A DNA stretch of 37,818 bases, taken from contig NZ_GG667192.1 in NCBI RefSeq assembly GCF_000159635.1, positions 421,982 to 459,799 on the forward strand, given 5' to 3'. Positions within the stretch are counted from its first letter, which is position 1. Every line of letters starts with the position of its first letter. This DNA comes from Corynebacterium lipophiloflavum DSM 44291 (GTDB lineage Bacteria; Actinomycetota; Actinomycetes; Mycobacteriales; Mycobacteriaceae). Below, piece by piece: positions 35,456-37,818 of the stretch. Both the position numbers and the translations under genes were made by a program. The notes beneath the pieces were generated by a model that saw nothing but the letters and a program-made list of their open reading frames with translations, did no database searches and was not told where the DNA came from.

Positions 35456-35462
35456 AGAGCGC

Positions 35463-35999
35463 ATGGCATTTCCAGGAGTCGACGAACTGACCAGGCTGAT
35501 TGAGCCCATCGCCGCGGCGCACGGGATGGACGTGGAGAAGGTGCGCACCGTCGCCGCCGGGAAGAAATCGCAGGTTGTCATCGCGCTTGACTCGGACGCG
35601 CACCCCACCCTCGACGAGCTCGAGGCCGTGAGCAACGAGCTCAGCGAGCTTTTCGACGCCCGCGAGAACGCAGGCGACATCAACTTCGGAGCGGGCTACA
35701 CCCTCGAGGTGACAACCCCCGGTGTCGACCTGCCGCTGACCGAGCCTCGTCACTGGCGGCGCAACCGCGGCCGCCTCGTCACTGTCGGCGAAGAGAAGTT
35801 TCGCATCGGCGCTCTCGACGCGGCAGAGGAACACGTGGTGCTCATCGCCACCGAGACGAAATCGCCGCGGGCCGAGGTGCGCCCGGTTTCGGGATTGGGT
35901 CCCGCGGTGGTAGAAATTGAATTCAACACACCCCCCTCCGCGCAGCTGCAGCTGGCGGAGCTCTCGTTCGACCAGGCCGCGGAGCGCGCGGCCGACTGA
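35463..35999 (+). CDS. rimP: Ribosome maturation factor RimP
   Basis: Assists 30S subunit assembly. The 178-residue product has the N-terminal alpha/beta domain (LTRLIEPIAAAHGMDVEKVR), the conserved YTLEVTTPGVDLPLTEPRHWRRNRGRLV segment that marks RimP, and a C-terminal SH3-like domain (about residues 95-155). ATG at 35463 gives MAFPGVDEL and fits a leaderless start. It is 10 bp before nusA, the classic rimP-nusA-ylxR-infB operon. Confidence 0.93.
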   Translation: MAFPGVDELTRLIEPIAAAHGMDVEKVRTVAAGKKSQVVIALDSDAHPTLDELEAVSNELSELFDARENAGDINFGAGYTLEVTTPGVDLPLTEPRHWRRNRGRLVTVGEEKFRIGALDAAEEHVVLIATETKSPRAEVRPVSGLGPAVVEIEFNTPPSAQLQLAELSFDQAAERAAD

Positions 36000-36009
36000 A
36001 AGGCAACAA

Positions 36010-37035
36010 GTGAATATTGACCTCAACGCCCTGAAGGCAATTTCCACCGAGCACGGCATCGATGTCGACGACCTGCTCGAGACCATCGCCGGGGCCCTGC
36101 TGTCGGTGTACCGCGATTACCGTGAGGCCCCGCCCGCGGAGGGCCACAGGGCGCGAGTTGAGATCGACGCCGACACCGGCGATGTCTCCGTGCTGGTCAG
36201 CGAGGTAGACGACGACGGCGCGGTCGTCTCCGAGTACGACGACACCCCGGTGAACTTCTCCCGCATCGGCGCGCCGACGGTGCTCGACGCGATCAAGAAG
36301 CGCGTGCGCGAAGCCGAGGCCGGCCGCGTATTTAGCGAATACTCCGAATTCGAGGGCCAGGTTGTGTCGGGCGTCGTCCAGCGCGATGCCAACGCTGAGG
36401 CGCGTGGGCTCATCGTCGTCGAACTCGGCACGGAGGCCGACCCCCAGGACGGCATCCTGCTGCCGGCGGAGCAAATCCCCGGTGAGAAACTCAAGCATGG
36501 CGACCGCATCAAGGCCTTCGTCGTGGGGGTCAATAAGGGCGAGCGGAAGGTGCAGGTCAACCTGTCCCGGACCCACCCGGAGCTGGTGCGCGGCCTGTTC
36601 GCGCTTGAGGTCCCCGAGGTTGCCGATGGCACCGTCGAGATCGTCGCGATCGCTCGCGAGGCGGGCCACCGCTCGAAGGTGGCCGTCCAGGCCAAGGTCA
36701 AGGGTGTTAACGCCAAAGGTGCGTGCATTGGACCGCGCGGAGCGCGCGTGACCAACATCATGCAGCAGCTCGGCGGGGAAAAGATCGATATCATCGAATA
36801 CTCTGCGGACCCCGCGAAGTACGTCGGCAATTCGCTCGCGCCGTCGAAGGTCGTGCGCGTCGAGGTGCTCGACCTCGAGGGGCAGGCCGCGCGGGTGACC
36901 GTGCCGGACTACCAGCTTTCGCTGGCAATCGGCAAGGAAGGTCAAAATGCTCGCCTCGCCGCGCGCCTGACCGGGTGGAAGATTGACATTCACTCCGACG
37001 CCGCCGACGCTGCCGCCGACACTGAGCAATCCTAG
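36010..37035 (+). CDS. nusA: Transcription termination/antitermination factor NusA
   Basis: Binds RNA polymerase and RNA hairpins to control pausing, termination and antitermination. The 341-residue product has the N-terminal RNAP-binding domain (to about residue 110), an S1 domain (SEFEGQVVSGVVQRD...), and KH1/KH2 domains with GACIGPRGARVTNIMQQLGGEKID and LAIGKEGQNARLAARLTGWKIDI. It lacks the acidic repeats of proteobacterial NusA, as usual in actinobacteria. The start is GTG at 36010 with AAAGG (35999-36003) upstream. Confidence 0.96.
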   Translation: MNIDLNALKAISTEHGIDVDDLLETIAGALLSVYRDYREAPPAEGHRARVEIDADTGDVSVLVSEVDDDGAVVSEYDDTPVNFSRIGAPTVLDAIKKRVREAEAGRVFSEYSEFEGQVVSGVVQRDANAEARGLIVVELGTEADPQDGILLPAEQIPGEKLKHGDRIKAFVVGVNKGERKVQVNLSRTHPELVRGLFALEVPEVADGTVEIVAIAREAGHRSKVAVQAKVKGVNAKGACIGPRGARVTNIMQQLGGEKIDIIEYSADPAKYVGNSLAPSKVVRVEVLDLEGQAARVTVPDYQLSLAIGKEGQNARLAARLTGWKIDIHSDAADAAADTEQS

Positions 37036-37078
37036 GGGCGAAACCCCTGGGGCGGGCGTAAGTACTATTTTCGCCCGC
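37034..37078 (+). other. Two small hairpins after nusA
   Basis: AGGGG-cgaaa-CCCCT (37034-37048) overlaps the nusA stop. GCGGGCG (37052-37058) pairs with CGCCCGC (37072-37078) around a 13-nt loop. No U-tract follows the second, so it may be a processing or attenuation site rather than a terminator. Confidence 0.4.
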
Positions 37079-37152
37079 TGTGGCGTAAAGTTGACCATGG
37101 CTTAAAACCGCACCCCAGTTGCGGGCACATCGGATGTAAGGACAAGGCGAGG

Positions 37153-37458
37153 ATGACGCAGCGCACGGTGCCCATCCGGACCTGCATCGCCACGCGCGAT
37201 GCACGACCCCGCACCGAACTGCTCCGCGTGGTGGCCGACCCGAACGGGTCCGGCCGGATCCTGGCGGATCCGTCTGCCACGCTCCCCGGAAGGGGGGCGT
37301 GGATCACCCCGACACTGGAGGCATTCGAGCTCGCGGAGCGGCGAAAGGCGTTTGCCCGAGCGCTACGCGTGACCACCCCCGTGGATTTAGGCCATGTTAG
37401 TGCGTACCTCGCGGACCGCGCGAACGACCCACATAAGGATAGGAAGACCGAACACTGA
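37153..37458 (+). CDS. ylxR: YlxR family (DUF448) nucleic-acid-binding protein
   Basis: A 101-residue YlxR protein with the family N-terminus RTCIATRDARPRTELLRVV and the GRGAWI motif (about residues 47-52). YlxR proteins bind RNA or nucleoid DNA and are encoded between nusA and infB. ATG at 37153 follows AAGGCGAGG. It begins 117 bp after nusA and is followed by a 120-bp leader before infB. Confidence 0.9.
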   Translation: MTQRTVPIRTCIATRDARPRTELLRVVADPNGSGRILADPSATLPGRGAWITPTLEAFELAERRKAFARALRVTTPVDLGHVSAYLADRANDPHKDRKTEH

Positions 37459-37508
37459 TGAGTACGCAACCATGAAGCAGCATCAGCGATGAAAGTCGAT
37501 GACAACCT

Positions 37509-37558
37509 CTAGGGGTCAGTAGCCGCCATTTCGATGGCGCACCGGCACTGGCTCCTAG
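37509..37558 (+). ncRNA. Structured infB leader hairpin
   Basis: Outer helix of 12 pairs: 37509-37520 (CTAGGGGTCAGT) with 37547-37558 (ACTGGCTCCTAG), including two G-U pairs. It encloses a perfect 6-bp hairpin CGCCAT-TTCG-ATGGCG (37524-37539) with a UUCG tetraloop. It ends about 10 nt before the infB Shine-Dalgarno and lacks a U-tract, so it is a leader structure rather than a terminator. Confidence 0.5.
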
Positions 37559-37578
37559 TAACAACACTGAGGAGACAA

Positions 37579-37818
37579 GTGCCCGGAAAGCTACGTGTTC
37601 ACGAACTGGCGAAACAGCTCGGAGTAACAAGTAAGGAACTGCTCGCAACCCTGAAAGACCAGGGCGAGTTTGTCAAAACCGCATCATCCACCATCGAACC
37701 GCCGGTGGTGAAGAAGATGAAGGCGTTCTACGGAGCGGACGCCGACAAGGCCCAGAAGCCTGGCGCGCCCAAGCCGGGCGGCGCCAAGCCCGCTGCGCCG
37801 AAACCATCAGCCGCCGGT
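37579..37818 (+). CDS. infB: Translation initiation factor IF-2, N-terminal part (partial)
   Basis: The first 80 codons of IF-2, running off the window. GTG at 37579 has GAGGAG (37568-37573) upstream. The N-terminal IF2_N domain is clear ([47 protein letters not shown]). It is followed by the start of the Pro/Ala/Lys-rich linker ([14 protein letters not shown]) typical of high-GC actinobacterial IF-2. The GTPase domain lies beyond the window. Confidence 0.95.
   Translation, partial: MPGKLRVHELAKQLGVTSKELLATLKDQGEFVKTASSTIEPPVVKKMKAFYGADADKAQKPGAPKPGGAKPAAPKPSAAG

Overview
The window is a high-GC actinobacterial chromosome segment, almost certainly from a Corynebacterium. It carries mycothione reductase (mycothiol users), malate:quinone oxidoreductase, a Rip1-type site-2 protease, actinobacterial DUF2631- and DUF4439-like genes, and many start codons that sit 6-8 nt behind a TANNNT -10 element (leaderless mRNAs). 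The species cannot be named from sequence alone.

Layout. 1-4906 (+): translation and lipid core, with the end of rpsB, then tsf, pyrH, frr, cdsA and rlmN. 4903-13367 (-): an accessory block. In transcription order it holds a degenerate histidine-kinase paralogue, a DASS-type anion transporter, a glycerate kinase, an Asp-rich exported or anchored protein, an intact histidine kinase, an OmpR-type response regulator, and a secreted alpha/beta hydrolase broken by one in-frame TGA. 13486-20457: a DUF2631-like membrane protein (-), then dxr, rip1, ispG, a penicillin-binding lipoprotein and map (+). 20466-27559: mtr and an alpha/beta hydrolase (-), mqo (+), selO (-), cobA and an RsmC-like methyltransferase (+). 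27556-30198: an AAA ATPase with an operator-like repeat cluster (-), a 583-bp gene-free stretch with two 119-bp direct repeats, and an endonuclease-like gene (+). 30152-37818: yaaA (-), proS (+), an MMPL transporter and a DUF4439-like lipoprotein (-), then rimP, nusA, ylxR and the start of infB (+).

The most interesting part is 6.5-13.5 kb. Two histidine-kinase paralogues share a similar extracytoplasmic sensor, but one has lost its phospho-acceptor histidine and ATP-binding motifs. It heads the transporter and glycerate kinase operon. The intact kinase and regulator lie in a second operon behind the Asp-rich protein. Both operons are preceded by the same array of 11-bp-spaced half-sites (TGAAA/TGAG, then TTCAT), each ending exactly 24 nt before the chosen start codon. 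The simplest reading is one sensory module that senses and imports a small organic acid, perhaps glycerate, with the dead kinase as a modulator or co-sensor. That function is inference.

Other architecture: three divergent pairs (selO/cobA, yaaA/proS, DUF4439/rimP) share promoters only 24-31 bp long with abutting, opposed -10 elements. Four convergent pairs overlap by exactly 4 nt at their stop codons. The infB leader can fold into a long hairpin.
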